NCBI RefSeq assembly: GCF_000399665.1
Contig: NZ_KB976986.1
Coordinates: 817,131 to 881,130, forward strand
From: Acinetobacter calcoaceticus ANC 3811
Lineage (GTDB): Bacteria; Pseudomonadota; Gammaproteobacteria; Pseudomonadales; Moraxellaceae
DNA: 64,000 nt
Direction of reading: 5' to 3'
Shown here in pieces: positions 7,413 to 16,059 of this stretch. Numbering within the stretch: the first letter of the stretch is position 1; each line of letters opens with the position of its first letter. The translations under genes and the position numbers were made by a program. The notes beneath the pieces were generated by a model, which saw only the letters and a list, made by a program, of their open reading frames with translations, was not told where the DNA came from and did not search any database.

Positions 7413-9503
7413 ATGAAGCGTTCTATTTTATTTATTTCATCAGTTGGGGTTATGACAAGCCATGTATATGCCGTAGAGGCAGACCAACAGGCTGTAACGA
7501 ATCTTCCAACAATTTCAGTAAAAGCTGAAAAGGGACAAAGCTTAAAACAAGAAGTGGGACAAGCATCAACTGCAACTAAAGGACTTATGCAATTAAAAGA
7601 TGTTCCTCAAATCGTAAATGTGGTGCCTAAACAAGTTTTAAGAGAACAGACTGTAACCTCCATGCAAGGTGCCTTGCAAAACGTTGCTGGTCTGAGCTTT
7701 AGTGTAGGTGATGGGCAACGTGATCAGGTCATGATTCGTGGTTTCTCTGCAATCACAGATAACTATGTAGATGGTATTCGTGATGATGCATTGTATTTTC
7801 GCGATATGTCGAATGTTGAGCGTATTGAAGTATTAAAAGGGCCTGCTTCTGTATTATATGGACGTGGTTCTGCTGGTGGATTAGTTAATAAAATTAATAA
7901 GAAACCAACGGATGAATCTTTGCGTGAAGTGAGTCTGATTGGTGGTATAACAGGGCAACGCCGTGCAGAAGTCGATGTGAATGAAAAAGTAGCAGAGAAT
8001 GTTAAGGTTCGTTTAACTGGCGCAGTTGAAGATTCAGATGGTTATCGTGATCAGGCCTTTTTAAAACGCCAAGCGATTGCTCCATCTTTACAATGGGATA
8101 TTTCAGACAAGACAAAGCTTTTAATTCAGGCTGACTATTTGCATGATGACCGTTTAGCAGATCAAGGTTTCCCGACCGATCCAATTACAGGTAAACCAGT
8201 TAAAACAAACCCTAAAACTTTTTATGGTGCATTAAACGGTAAAGAAGTTGGTGATGTTGATACTGAAATTTCAAGCCAAACCATAAGCTTAGATCATGAG
8301 TTTAATGATAATCTAAAATATCATGGTGCAGTTCGTCATTATAATTATTCATTAGACCGTCAATATAGTGTTGATTCACATCCCGCTGATAAGTCACAAA
8401 TTACTTTGACTCAAAATAAGCGCTTACGTAATGAAGATGGCGTGTATGTTCAGCAAGAATTAAGTAGTTTATTTAATACAGGATTTTTAAAGCACAATAC
8501 TTTGATTGGTGCGGAGTATAGTAAGCAGCACAAAGATGAAATACTTTGGCAAGGAGCTAAAACCACAACTGATTTGTATAATCCTGAATTAGAGTATTGG
8601 GCTCCTATTAATACAGGCTCAACAGCTGCTCGTAATAACAACAGTAATACCTTTGAAAACTACGGTATCTATTTACAAGATTTAATGACAGTTACAGATC
8701 AGCTGAAAGTTTTAGTTGGCCTACGCTATGATAATTTGTCACAAGATCGTAATGATAAAGTGAAGTCTCAAATATTAAATAGAACTGATAACACCTATTC
8801 TCCAAGAATCGGATTCGTTTATCAGCCAGTAAGCAATATTTCCTTCTACACTTCTTATAACCGATCTTTCCAGCCTTTGGCTGATTCATTTGTTTTATAT
8901 AAAAACAGTGATGATTTGAGCCCAACAAAAACTGAAAATATTGAGGTTGGTGCGAAGTGGGATGTAAATGATCAATTGAATGTGACATTGGCTTTGTTTG
9001 AAATGAGTCAGACAAATATTCAAAATCAAGACCCTACAGATTCAACACTAGCAGTATTAGCAGGTGAGCAAAAAACCAAGGGTGTTGAATTATCGGTAGC
9101 TGGTCAATTAACTGATCAATTATCAGTATTAGCTGGCTATTCTTATATGGATGGTAAGATTGAAAAATCGGCTATTGGATTGACAGGCAATCATTCTGCG
9201 CTTACGCCAAACAACACTGCTAACCTGTGGTTAAAATATCAAATTAATGATCATTGGTATGCGGCGGTAGGCGGACGTGGTGAATCATCACGCTTTAGTG
9301 CGCCAGATAACAAGAATGTTTTACCAGGCTATGCTGTTGTAAATGCAGCATTAGGTTATCAAAGTGAGCGTTACGATGTGAACTTCAACTTAAACAACCT
9401 GTTTGATCGCGATTACTTTGTTTCTGGACATAGCGGAGCCAATGATTCAAATATGATGGGCGATCCACTGAATGCTCAAATTGCACTTCGTTATCGTTTT
9501 TAA
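7413..9503 (+). CDS. TonB-dependent siderophore receptor
   Basis: A 696-residue outer-membrane receptor that imports ferric siderophores using the TonB complex. It has a signal peptide (residues 1-20), a TonB-box-like LPTISV segment (30-36), a plug domain (about 55-165: DVPQIVNVVPKQVLREQ..., QVMIRGFSAITDNYVDGIRDD, RIEVLKGPASVLYGRGSAGGLVN), then a 22-strand barrel ending in the typical terminal Phe (ALRYRF). The plug resembles receptors for hydroxamate or catecholate siderophores of the FhuE/FoxA/Fiu group; the ligand cannot be decided from sequence. It stands alone, with a Fur-like site upstream and a terminator directly after. Confidence 0.93.
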   Translation: MKRSILFISSVGVMTSHVYAVEADQQAVTNLPTISVKAEKGQSLKQEVGQASTATKGLMQLKDVPQIVNVVPKQVLREQTVTSMQGALQNVAGLSFSVGDGQRDQVMIRGFSAITDNYVDGIRDDALYFRDMSNVERIEVLKGPASVLYGRGSAGGLVNKINKKPTDESLREVSLIGGITGQRRAEVDVNEKVAENVKVRLTGAVEDSDGYRDQAFLKRQAIAPSLQWDISDKTKLLIQADYLHDDRLADQGFPTDPITGKPVKTNPKTFYGALNGKEVGDVDTEISSQTISLDHEFNDNLKYHGAVRHYNYSLDRQYSVDSHPADKSQITLTQNKRLRNEDGVYVQQELSSLFNTGFLKHNTLIGAEYSKQHKDEILWQGAKTTTDLYNPELEYWAPINTGSTAARNNNSNTFENYGIYLQDLMTVTDQLKVLVGLRYDNLSQDRNDKVKSQILNRTDNTYSPRIGFVYQPVSNISFYTSYNRSFQPLADSFVLYKNSDDLSPTKTENIEVGAKWDVNDQLNVTLALFEMSQTNIQNQDPTDSTLAVLAGEQKTKGVELSVAGQLTDQLSVLAGYSYMDGKIEKSAIGLTGNHSALTPNNTANLWLKYQINDHWYAAVGGRGESSRFSAPDNKNVLPGYAVVNAALGYQSERYDVNFNLNNLFDRDYFVSGHSGANDSNMMGDPLNAQIALRYRF

Positions 9504-9516
9504 GTAAAAGTTTTTC

Positions 9517-9546
9517 TAAAAGCTCATCAACTTGATGGGCTTTTTT
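9517..9546 (+). terminator. Terminator of the siderophore receptor gene
   Basis: AAAAGCTCATC pairs with GATGGGCTTTT (one G-T pair) around AACTT and ends in six T residues. Confidence 0.85.
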
Positions 9547-9711
9547 ATTTATTGGGTAATATATAAATAGAATTAAAAGCTTTTGTTCTGGTAGGATAAA
9601 ACGTTCATGGCTATGTGCTTGATATCAAAGCCGTGCCAATGAAAACTAATACTCAACAAAAACATAGTATTTTACTTGGCTTTTGTTCGCCAATCTCAAG
9701 CTGACTCAGGC

Positions 9712-9717
9712 TATAAT
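9712..9717 (+). promoter_or_regulatory. -10 element TATAAT of the M16C peptidase gene
   Basis: A perfect TATAAT places transcription start near 9724, which excludes the longer reading frame starting at 9683 and supports the ATG at 9755. No good -35 box is seen at 17 bases. Confidence 0.55.
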
Positions 9718-9754
9718 GAGACTTATTCACTTATCCGATATGTTAGGAGATCAC

Positions 9755-12694
9755 ATGACTGTAGATGTCACTGAAACCATTTCTCAAACTGTTCACCCTG
9801 CGTTTCAGTTGCTACGTCAGCACCATGTAGAAGCATTAGATATTTTAGTGTCTGAATATAAGCATAAAGTCACAGGTGCGGTGCATTATCACTTGGCAAC
9901 TGACTATGATGAGAATGTATTTCTTGTTGCTTTTAGAACACAACCTATGGACTCTAAAGGCACGGCACATATTTTAGAACATACCGCTTTGTGTGGATCT
10001 GAAAAGTTTCCGGTACGTGATCCGTTCTTTTTAATGATTCGCCGTTCTTTAAATACGTTCATGAACGCATTTACAGCAGCAGATTGGACTGCATATCCAT
10101 TTGCTACTCAAAACAAAAAAGATTTCCAAAACTTACTCTCTGTTTATCTTGATGCGGCATTTGCTGCTAATTTGAATCCGCTTGATTTTGCTCAAGAAGG
10201 TATTCGTATTGAACTAGAAAATGGGCAACCTGTTTATAAAGGTGTTGTTTTTAATGAAATGAAGGGTGCGATGAGTGCACCGTCTGACCAACTTTATCAT
10301 CAGTTGGCTCATCATTTATTTCCTGAAACGACCTATCATTACAACTCAGGCGGTGACCCGAAAGATATTCCTGATTTAACGTATGAGCAGCTAGTCGATT
10401 TTTACAAGGTACATTACCATCCAAGTAATGCTGTATTCATGACCTTTGGTAATCAAACAGCCTATGAGTTGCAAGAGCAATTTGAAAAACTGGCTCTACA
10501 TAAATTTTCTGCTGGAACAACTCTATATTCTAAGCCCGAAAAGCGTTTAGCTGCGCCAATTGAAGTAACAGAAAACTATGGTGTTGATAGTGATGATTTA
10601 AAAGATAAAACTTATCATGTTCTATCTTGGTTATTACCAGAAGCAAATGAAGTGAAATTGCGTTTGGGAATGCGTTTGGTTGAAGGAATTTTGTTAGAAA
10701 ATTCAGCTTCACCACTACGTCATTACCTAGAAACATGTGGTTATGCTCAATCAACAGGTCCATTAATGGGCGTAGATGACAGTAATTTTGAAATGACTTT
10801 CTACTGTGGTGTTCAAGGTTCAAACCCAGAGCATGCGCAAAGCTTTAAAGATGGTGTTTTAAATATTCTACGTGATGTTGCTGCAAAACCAATTGATAGT
10901 AATTTAGTCGATGCAATTTTGCATCAGATTGAGTTGCATCAACGTGAAATTAATGGTGATGGTACACCTTATGGCTTAAGTTTAATTTTAAATGGCTTAA
11001 GCGGTGCGATCCACCACAATGACCCAATTCAAATTTGGGATGTTGACAGCGCAATTGCACAAGTTAAAGAAGAATTGAAAGACCCAATGTGGTTATCAAA
11101 TCTGATTCAAACGCATTTGCTTGACAACCCACATCGTGTTCAGATGACTCTAGTTCCAGACCCAACTAAGTCTGTAAAAGAGCAGGAAGCAGAAAAAGCA
11201 CGTTTAGCCGCTATTGGTGAAAAGTTAACTGACGCTGATAAGGCTGAAATTGTCGCTAATACCAAGGCTCTAGAGGAGCGTCAAGATACTCCAGACAACC
11301 TTGAACTATTACCAAAAGTAGGTTTGGAAGATGTGCCTGCTGACTTGCATATTGTACAGGGTCAATTACGCGAAATTCTTTGTAATCGTATGGATACGCC
11401 GTTGAATTTGTACCATGCTGGTACGAACGGTATTTACTATCAACAAGTACTTATTCAAATTCCTGAAGATATTGTGAAGTCACCTTATTTCAATTTGCTT
11501 TCTATCTTGATGGGCGAAGTGGGTGCAGGTGAATATGACTATCTTGAACTACAAAACTTACAAACAGCTGTAAGTGGTGGTTTAGGAATGGGCGCTTCAT
11601 TGCGTAGTAAGGTTGATGACAAAGATAAAATTAGTGCTTGGTTAACGTTAACGACTAAATCGTTGACTCAGAAGTTTGATGCCATTCATTTATTAAAATT
11701 AGCATTTGAACAGCTTCGATTTGATGAGAAAGAACGAATTATTGAGTTATTGCAACAACGTAAAACACGTTGGCAATCTCGCTTATCTGGAGCGGGCCAT
11801 AGTTATGCAATGCAAATTGCGTCACGTAATATGAGTGCATTGGCTCAACGCGACTATCAAAACACTGGTTTAGGTGCATTAAACTGGTTAGGCGAACTTG
11901 TTACTAAGATTACTCAAGACTCTGCTGCATATGATGATTTGATCGCAGAATTAAAATGTATTCATCGTAAATTATTGCAAGCGCCTAAACAGTTCTTGCT
12001 TGTATGTGAAGAACATCAGTCTGAACGTTTGGTTGAAGAAATCCAAAATGTTTGGGATAAACTAAACGTTGATGCAACTGAAACAAAATTAACTCACGTA
12101 GAACAGGCAAATGACAATAATCATGAAGCATGGTTAATTCAGGCAAATGTTCAGTTCTGTGCTTCAGCTTATCAGGCGGTAGATGTGTCGCATCCAGATG
12201 CAGCTCCGTTAATGGTATTGGCAGCTTATTTACGTAATGGGTTCTTACACAGCGCCATTCGTGAGAAAGGCGGTGCGTATGGTGGCGGAGCAAGTTATGA
12301 TGGGAATGCATGTTCATTCCGTTTCTATAGTTACCGTGACCCACGTTTAGCAGAAACTTTTAAAGACTTTGAAGCAAGTGTGCAATGGTTATTAAATACG
12401 GAACAACAGCCTCATCAGCTTGAAGAAGCGATTCTTGGCCTAGTTGCAAGTATGGATAAACCAGGTTCACCAGCGGGTGAGGCGATTACTGCATGTTATG
12501 CATTGTTGCATGCAAGAACACCAACTTTCCGCCGTATCTTACGTGAGAGATTGTTGCATGTAACATTAGATGATTTACAACGTGTTGCTCGTCAATATTT
12601 AGTTGAGCAAACTCCTGTAAAAGCTGTAGTTGCACCATTTGCTAAACGCGATGAATTGCAGCAATTAGGCTTTACCATTCAACAAGTGAATTAA
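9755..12694 (+). CDS. M16C family zinc metallopeptidase (presequence-protease type)
   Basis: This 979-residue protein is an M16C (insulinase family, PreP-like) peptidase: one long chain with two M16 halves that enclose a chamber and degrade unfolded peptides. The inverted zinc motif is His72-x2-Glu75-His76 (AHILEHTALCG), with a distal Glu in EMKGAMS (about residue 174). The second half contains GVDDSNFEM and the REKGGAYGGGASYDG segment typical of the inactive C-terminal domain. No signal peptide is present, so it should act in the cytoplasm. The start was chosen for TTAGGAG 7 bases upstream and the TATAAT box in front. The phospholipase gene follows after 20 bases. Confidence 0.93.
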   Translation: MTVDVTETISQTVHPAFQLLRQHHVEALDILVSEYKHKVTGAVHYHLATDYDENVFLVAFRTQPMDSKGTAHILEHTALCGSEKFPVRDPFFLMIRRSLNTFMNAFTAADWTAYPFATQNKKDFQNLLSVYLDAAFAANLNPLDFAQEGIRIELENGQPVYKGVVFNEMKGAMSAPSDQLYHQLAHHLFPETTYHYNSGGDPKDIPDLTYEQLVDFYKVHYHPSNAVFMTFGNQTAYELQEQFEKLALHKFSAGTTLYSKPEKRLAAPIEVTENYGVDSDDLKDKTYHVLSWLLPEANEVKLRLGMRLVEGILLENSASPLRHYLETCGYAQSTGPLMGVDDSNFEMTFYCGVQGSNPEHAQSFKDGVLNILRDVAAKPIDSNLVDAILHQIELHQREINGDGTPYGLSLILNGLSGAIHHNDPIQIWDVDSAIAQVKEELKDPMWLSNLIQTHLLDNPHRVQMTLVPDPTKSVKEQEAEKARLAAIGEKLTDADKAEIVANTKALEERQDTPDNLELLPKVGLEDVPADLHIVQGQLREILCNRMDTPLNLYHAGTNGIYYQQVLIQIPEDIVKSPYFNLLSILMGEVGAGEYDYLELQNLQTAVSGGLGMGASLRSKVDDKDKISAWLTLTTKSLTQKFDAIHLLKLAFEQLRFDEKERIIELLQQRKTRWQSRLSGAGHSYAMQIASRNMSALAQRDYQNTGLGALNWLGELVTKITQDSAAYDDLIAELKCIHRKLLQAPKQFLLVCEEHQSERLVEEIQNVWDKLNVDATETKLTHVEQANDNNHEAWLIQANVQFCASAYQAVDVSHPDAAPLMVLAAYLRNGFLHSAIREKGGAYGGGASYDGNACSFRFYSYRDPRLAETFKDFEASVQWLLNTEQQPHQLEEAILGLVASMDKPGSPAGEAITACYALLHARTPTFRRILRERLLHVTLDDLQRVARQYLVEQTPVKAVVAPFAKRDELQQLGFTIQQVN

Positions 12695-12714
12695 AATAAA
12701 GATTGGAGATGAAC

Positions 12715-13866
12715 ATGGCGTTCAGACAATTTGAACGCACATCTTTACAGCTAAGCATGGGAATCGTGCTTAGCTGTTTGTGTGCGTCTGTGACATATGC
12801 TGACACCTTGGCACCTGTAACCCCCGCGACAGTAGATGCATGTGTTGCTCTTGCTTCGAATGCCGATCGTCTGGCTTGTTATGACTCTGTATTTAAACCG
12901 TCAGCTTTACCAGTTATTCAAGCTGCGGCTGTACCAGAGCCTGTTAAAAAAATTGATGCACCTGCTGTTCCACCTGAAACTTTTAAAGAGAAGGTTGTAG
13001 ATACAGTGAGTAATATCAAAATAATTGGTAAAGCGCCGAAACTTGAACCTACTACATCTTTGTTAGATCAACGTTGGGAGTTGTCTGAAAAAAGTAAATT
13101 AGGGGTCTGGAATATTCGTGCTTATCAGCCAGTCTATTTACTACCTGTATTCTGGACCAGTGACAAAAATGAGTTGCCACATAGTCCAAACCCAAATAAT
13201 ACGGTGACAGAAGATCAAAATCTGAAATCAACAGAAAGTAAATTTCAGATTTCTTTAAAGACCAAAGCTTGGGAAAATATTTTTGGCAATAATGGTGATT
13301 TGTGGGTGGGTTATACCCAGTCTTCACGTTGGCAAACATTTAATGCTGAAGAGTCTCGTCCTTTCCGTGAAACGAATTATGAACCTGAAGCAAGTTTAAT
13401 CTTTAGAACAAACTATGAATTGCTTGGTTTAGATGGGCGTCTGCTTGGGGTTACCTTAAACCACCAATCAAATGGTCGTTCAGATCCATTATCTCGTAGC
13501 TGGAACCGTGTGATTTTTAACGTTGGATTAGAGCGCGGTAACTTTGCTGTAATGCTTCGTCCATGGATTCGTCTTGAAGAAGACAGCAAAGATGATAATA
13601 ACCCAGATATTGAAGATTACGTTGGTCGTGGTGATTTAACAGCATTTTATAAGTGGAAGGAAAATGACTTCTCTTTAATGCTGCGTCATTCACTGAAAGG
13701 CGGTGATGATTCTCATGGCGCTGTTCAATTTGATTGGGCTTTTCCAATCAGTGGCAAACTGCGTGGACACTTCCAGTTGTTTAATGGTTACGGTGAAAGT
13801 TTAATTGACTATAATCATCGAGCAACCTACGCAGGCTTGGGTGTTTCACTCATGAACTGGTACTAA
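12715..13866 (+). CDS. pldA: Outer-membrane phospholipase A (OMPLA)
   Basis: PldA is a 12-strand outer-membrane barrel that hydrolyses mislocated phospholipids with a Ser-His-Asn triad. The protein has 383 residues with a signal peptide (about 1-30, SCLCASVTYA), then an N-terminal extension with ACVALASNADRLACYDSVF (residues 41-59) and a Pro/Val/Lys linker, and the barrel from about residue 115. The catalytic motif is NHQSNGRSDPLSRSWNR, giving the His and Ser. At 383 residues it is clearly longer than E. coli PldA (289), mainly because of that N-terminal part. The ATG with GGAG six bases upstream was chosen over an in-frame TTG. Confidence 0.92.
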   Translation: MAFRQFERTSLQLSMGIVLSCLCASVTYADTLAPVTPATVDACVALASNADRLACYDSVFKPSALPVIQAAAVPEPVKKIDAPAVPPETFKEKVVDTVSNIKIIGKAPKLEPTTSLLDQRWELSEKSKLGVWNIRAYQPVYLLPVFWTSDKNELPHSPNPNNTVTEDQNLKSTESKFQISLKTKAWENIFGNNGDLWVGYTQSSRWQTFNAEESRPFRETNYEPEASLIFRTNYELLGLDGRLLGVTLNHQSNGRSDPLSRSWNRVIFNVGLERGNFAVMLRPWIRLEEDSKDDNNPDIEDYVGRGDLTAFYKWKENDFSLMLRHSLKGGDDSHGAVQFDWAFPISGKLRGHFQLFNGYGESLIDYNHRATYAGLGVSLMNWY

Positions 13867-13884
13867 GTTTTTACTTGTAAAAAT

Positions 13885-13907
13885 GCCGCTTTAAAAGCGG
13901 CTTTTTT
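13885..13907. terminator. Terminator between pldA and ktrB
   Basis: GCCGCT and AGCGGC close a TTAAA loop and are followed by T6. The genes on both sides converge here. Confidence 0.85.
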
Positions 13908-13908
13908 A

Positions 13909-15246
13909 TTATCCAATTTGAATGTTGGCTTGAGCGTGTTTGAGCCGACTTTTTTTCGGTGTGGCGATTAAATAAGCCAGTGTTAATGGGCCGAGTCGTC
14001 CAGCAAACATCAACAAGCTTAAAATGAATAAACTACCATTATGCAGATCTGGCGTGATTCCACGAGAAAGCCCTACAGTACAAGCCGCGGAAACAACCTC
14101 AAAAAGCAAATTCATAAAATCTGCTTTAGGTTCTAAAAGCAAAATAATAAAGAATCCCATGAAAATGAGTATGCTCGTAATTGCAGTTACAGCTAAAGCT
14201 TTATACGTCGTTTCGTGTGCGACTGAATGATTAAATATTCGAATTTCATCTGTACGACGTAAAAAAGAAATAACACTGAGCACTAAAATGACAAAGGTTC
14301 CAACTTTGATTCCACCAGCTGTACTGAGTGAACCACCTCCAATAAACATAAGCAACATCATGAGTAAAGAGCTGCTGTTGGTCATTGCACCTGTATCAAT
14401 AGTATTAAATCCTGATGAGCGCGGAACAGTGGCTTGAAACCAAGCATTTAAGGCTTGATCACCTACACTGAGCATTCCTAAAGTATGGGGGTTTTGAGCT
14501 TCTAAAGCCCAAATTAAAATAAAGGCAATCAGGTTAATCACTGTAATAGTTGTAAGAATCAGCTTGCTATTTGGGGTAAGTTTTTTCCATTTTTTATTTT
14601 GCTTAATGTCCATGAGAACTAGAAAGCCAAGGCCACCTAAGGTGTAAAGTATGCTAACAGTTATACAAATAATATAGTTGCTTTGAAAACTGATTAAGCT
14701 ATTAGAAAATAATGAAAAACCCGCATTGTTAAATGAGGAAATACTGTAAAAAATCGCATAGTACAATCCACGTGCAAAACCGTAAGTTGGTGTAAAAGCA
14801 GTCGTGAGAATAATTGTACCGATAAGCTCAAAAATAAGAGTGTAAGTAACAACTCCTTTAGCAACAAACGTCACCTTTGAGAGGCTTGTCTGACCGAGAC
14901 TATCTTGAGCCATCATTTGTTGTTTAAGACCAACTTTGGGTGACAAACTTAATGCAGCTAAGATGGCAAAAGTCATAAAACCCAAACCACCAGATTGAAT
15001 CAACAACAAAATAATGGTTTGTCCGAACAGGGTAAAAGACTCATGAATATTTAAAACAGATAGACCAGTAATTGTGACTGCTGAGGTGGCTGTAAAAAGC
15101 GCGTCCATCCAGCTCACATGACCCGTATTGGCAAATGGCAGTTTTAGTAATAAAGTGCCAAAAATAATAAAGCCCAGAAACCCTAGTGCCAAGAGTGAAG
15201 GAGGGCTTAAATTTAATGTTTTATGGGGCTTGGGATATATAGACAT
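13909..15246 (-). CDS. ktrB: KtrB/TrkH-type potassium transporter
   Basis: A 445-residue membrane protein of the SKT family, the ion-conducting subunit of KtrAB/TrkAH potassium uptake driven by sodium or proton gradient. Four membrane-pore-membrane repeats can be seen; examples of pore regions are WMDALFTATSAVTITGL (first) and GGSLSTAGGIKVGT (third). The length is nearer to KtrB than to E. coli TrkH, and the partner gene upstream encodes a single-RCK protein, as in Ktr systems. The two genes are 17 bases apart on the minus strand, so they form an operon. Confidence 0.85.
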   Translation of the reverse strand: MSIYPKPHKTLNLSPPSLLALGFLGFIIFGTLLLKLPFANTGHVSWMDALFTATSAVTITGLSVLNIHESFTLFGQTIILLLIQSGGLGFMTFAILAALSLSPKVGLKQQMMAQDSLGQTSLSKVTFVAKGVVTYTLIFELIGTIILTTAFTPTYGFARGLYYAIFYSISSFNNAGFSLFSNSLISFQSNYIICITVSILYTLGGLGFLVLMDIKQNKKWKKLTPNSKLILTTITVINLIAFILIWALEAQNPHTLGMLSVGDQALNAWFQATVPRSSGFNTIDTGAMTNSSSLLMMLLMFIGGGSLSTAGGIKVGTFVILVLSVISFLRRTDEIRIFNHSVAHETTYKALAVTAITSILIFMGFFIILLLEPKADFMNLLFEVVSAACTVGLSRGITPDLHNGSLFILSLLMFAGRLGPLTLAYLIATPKKSRLKHAQANIQIG

Positions 15247-15263
15247 ATTCTAGATTTCGCCTC

Positions 15264-15914
15264 TTATAGGAAGCAATTAGAAAGTTTCTTTAACTGCGGT
15301 AAATGACCTTCTAAAATAAGAATATCATGCGTTTGCAAGGTGAAATTTTCTTCGGTCTCAAACAAAATTTGTTGCTGTCTTTTTACGAGCAATGTTTTAA
15401 CCTGTGGTGCTTGCTGCATAATGCCATATAAGTTAATGCCATTAAGCTTTTCGGGAATTTCAATTTTTATAATGTAGTGGTCATCTTCTAAAGACATATA
15501 GCGACTCACCATTGGATAGTTCAGCGCTTGGGCAACTCGTACCCCCATATCTTCTTCAGGATGAATAATTTTATTAATATTGAGGTGCGACAAAATGGTG
15601 TGATGGGCTTTGGTTTTTGCTTTTACCCAAACTTTGTCCATGCCTAAATTTTTTAAATTCAGTACACATAAGATACTTGCTTCAATATCCTCACCAATTG
15701 CGACCACAACTGCATCACAATTTTGAATATTGAGTTCATCAAGTACATGTTCGTCGGTCGCATCGGCAATGACGGCATGAGTTAAAACGTTGGCAAGATT
15801 TTCAACATTCTTTTTTACCGTATCAATGCCAATAACATCATGATTTAATTTTGTGAGCTCTTGAGCAACAGTTGCTCCGAAACTCCCTAAGCCAATGACT
15901 GCAAACTGTGCCAT
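15264..15914 (-). CDS. ktrA: KtrA-type regulatory subunit with RCK domain
   Basis: This 216-residue soluble protein binds nucleotides and gates the KtrB channel. The N-terminal Rossmann fold has FAVIGLGSFGATVAQEL (GxGxxG near residue 8-13) with a conserved acidic residue after strand 2 (VIGIDTV), then AVIADATDE and AVVVAIGED. Residues 135-216 form the C-terminal RCK_C part (VRVAQALNYPMV..., LVKRQQQILFETEENFTLQTHDILILEG). A single RCK unit of this size is the KtrA pattern, whereas TrkA has two. It is the first gene of the ktrAB operon. Confidence 0.88.
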   Translation of the reverse strand: MAQFAVIGLGSFGATVAQELTKLNHDVIGIDTVKKNVENLANVLTHAVIADATDEHVLDELNIQNCDAVVVAIGEDIEASILCVLNLKNLGMDKVWVKAKTKAHHTILSHLNINKIIHPEEDMGVRVAQALNYPMVSRYMSLEDDHYIIKIEIPEKLNGINLYGIMQQAPQVKTLLVKRQQQILFETEENFTLQTHDILILEGHLPQLKKLSNCFL

Positions 15915-16013
15915 ATTGGTCCTTGTTTCCTGATTAGATGTTTATTTTTAAGGATATTTTCTTTGAGATAAAGAGAGGCAATGTAAATATGATGGGAATA
16001 TTAAAAGAATTAT

Positions 16014-16047
16014 ATGAATAAGCCGACAAATTTGTCGGCTTATTCAT
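16014..16047 (-). terminator. Long palindrome at the 3' end of ilvA
   Basis: A perfect 34-base palindrome (ATGAATAAGCCGACAAA and its complement) lies 13 bases after the ilvA stop codon. It can form a long stem, with only a weak T run on the minus strand, so termination is likely but not certain. Confidence 0.65.
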
Positions 16048-16059
16048 CAAAATTGAAGA

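Noticed and set aside
9683..9754. N-terminal extension of the M16C peptidase
   Set aside because: A TATAAT box lies inside it and the strong ribosome site is before the ATG at 9755.
11985..12344. His-rich minus-strand frame inside the M16C peptidase gene
   Set aside because: Antisense shadow; His richness comes from reading Met, Val and Cys codons backwards.
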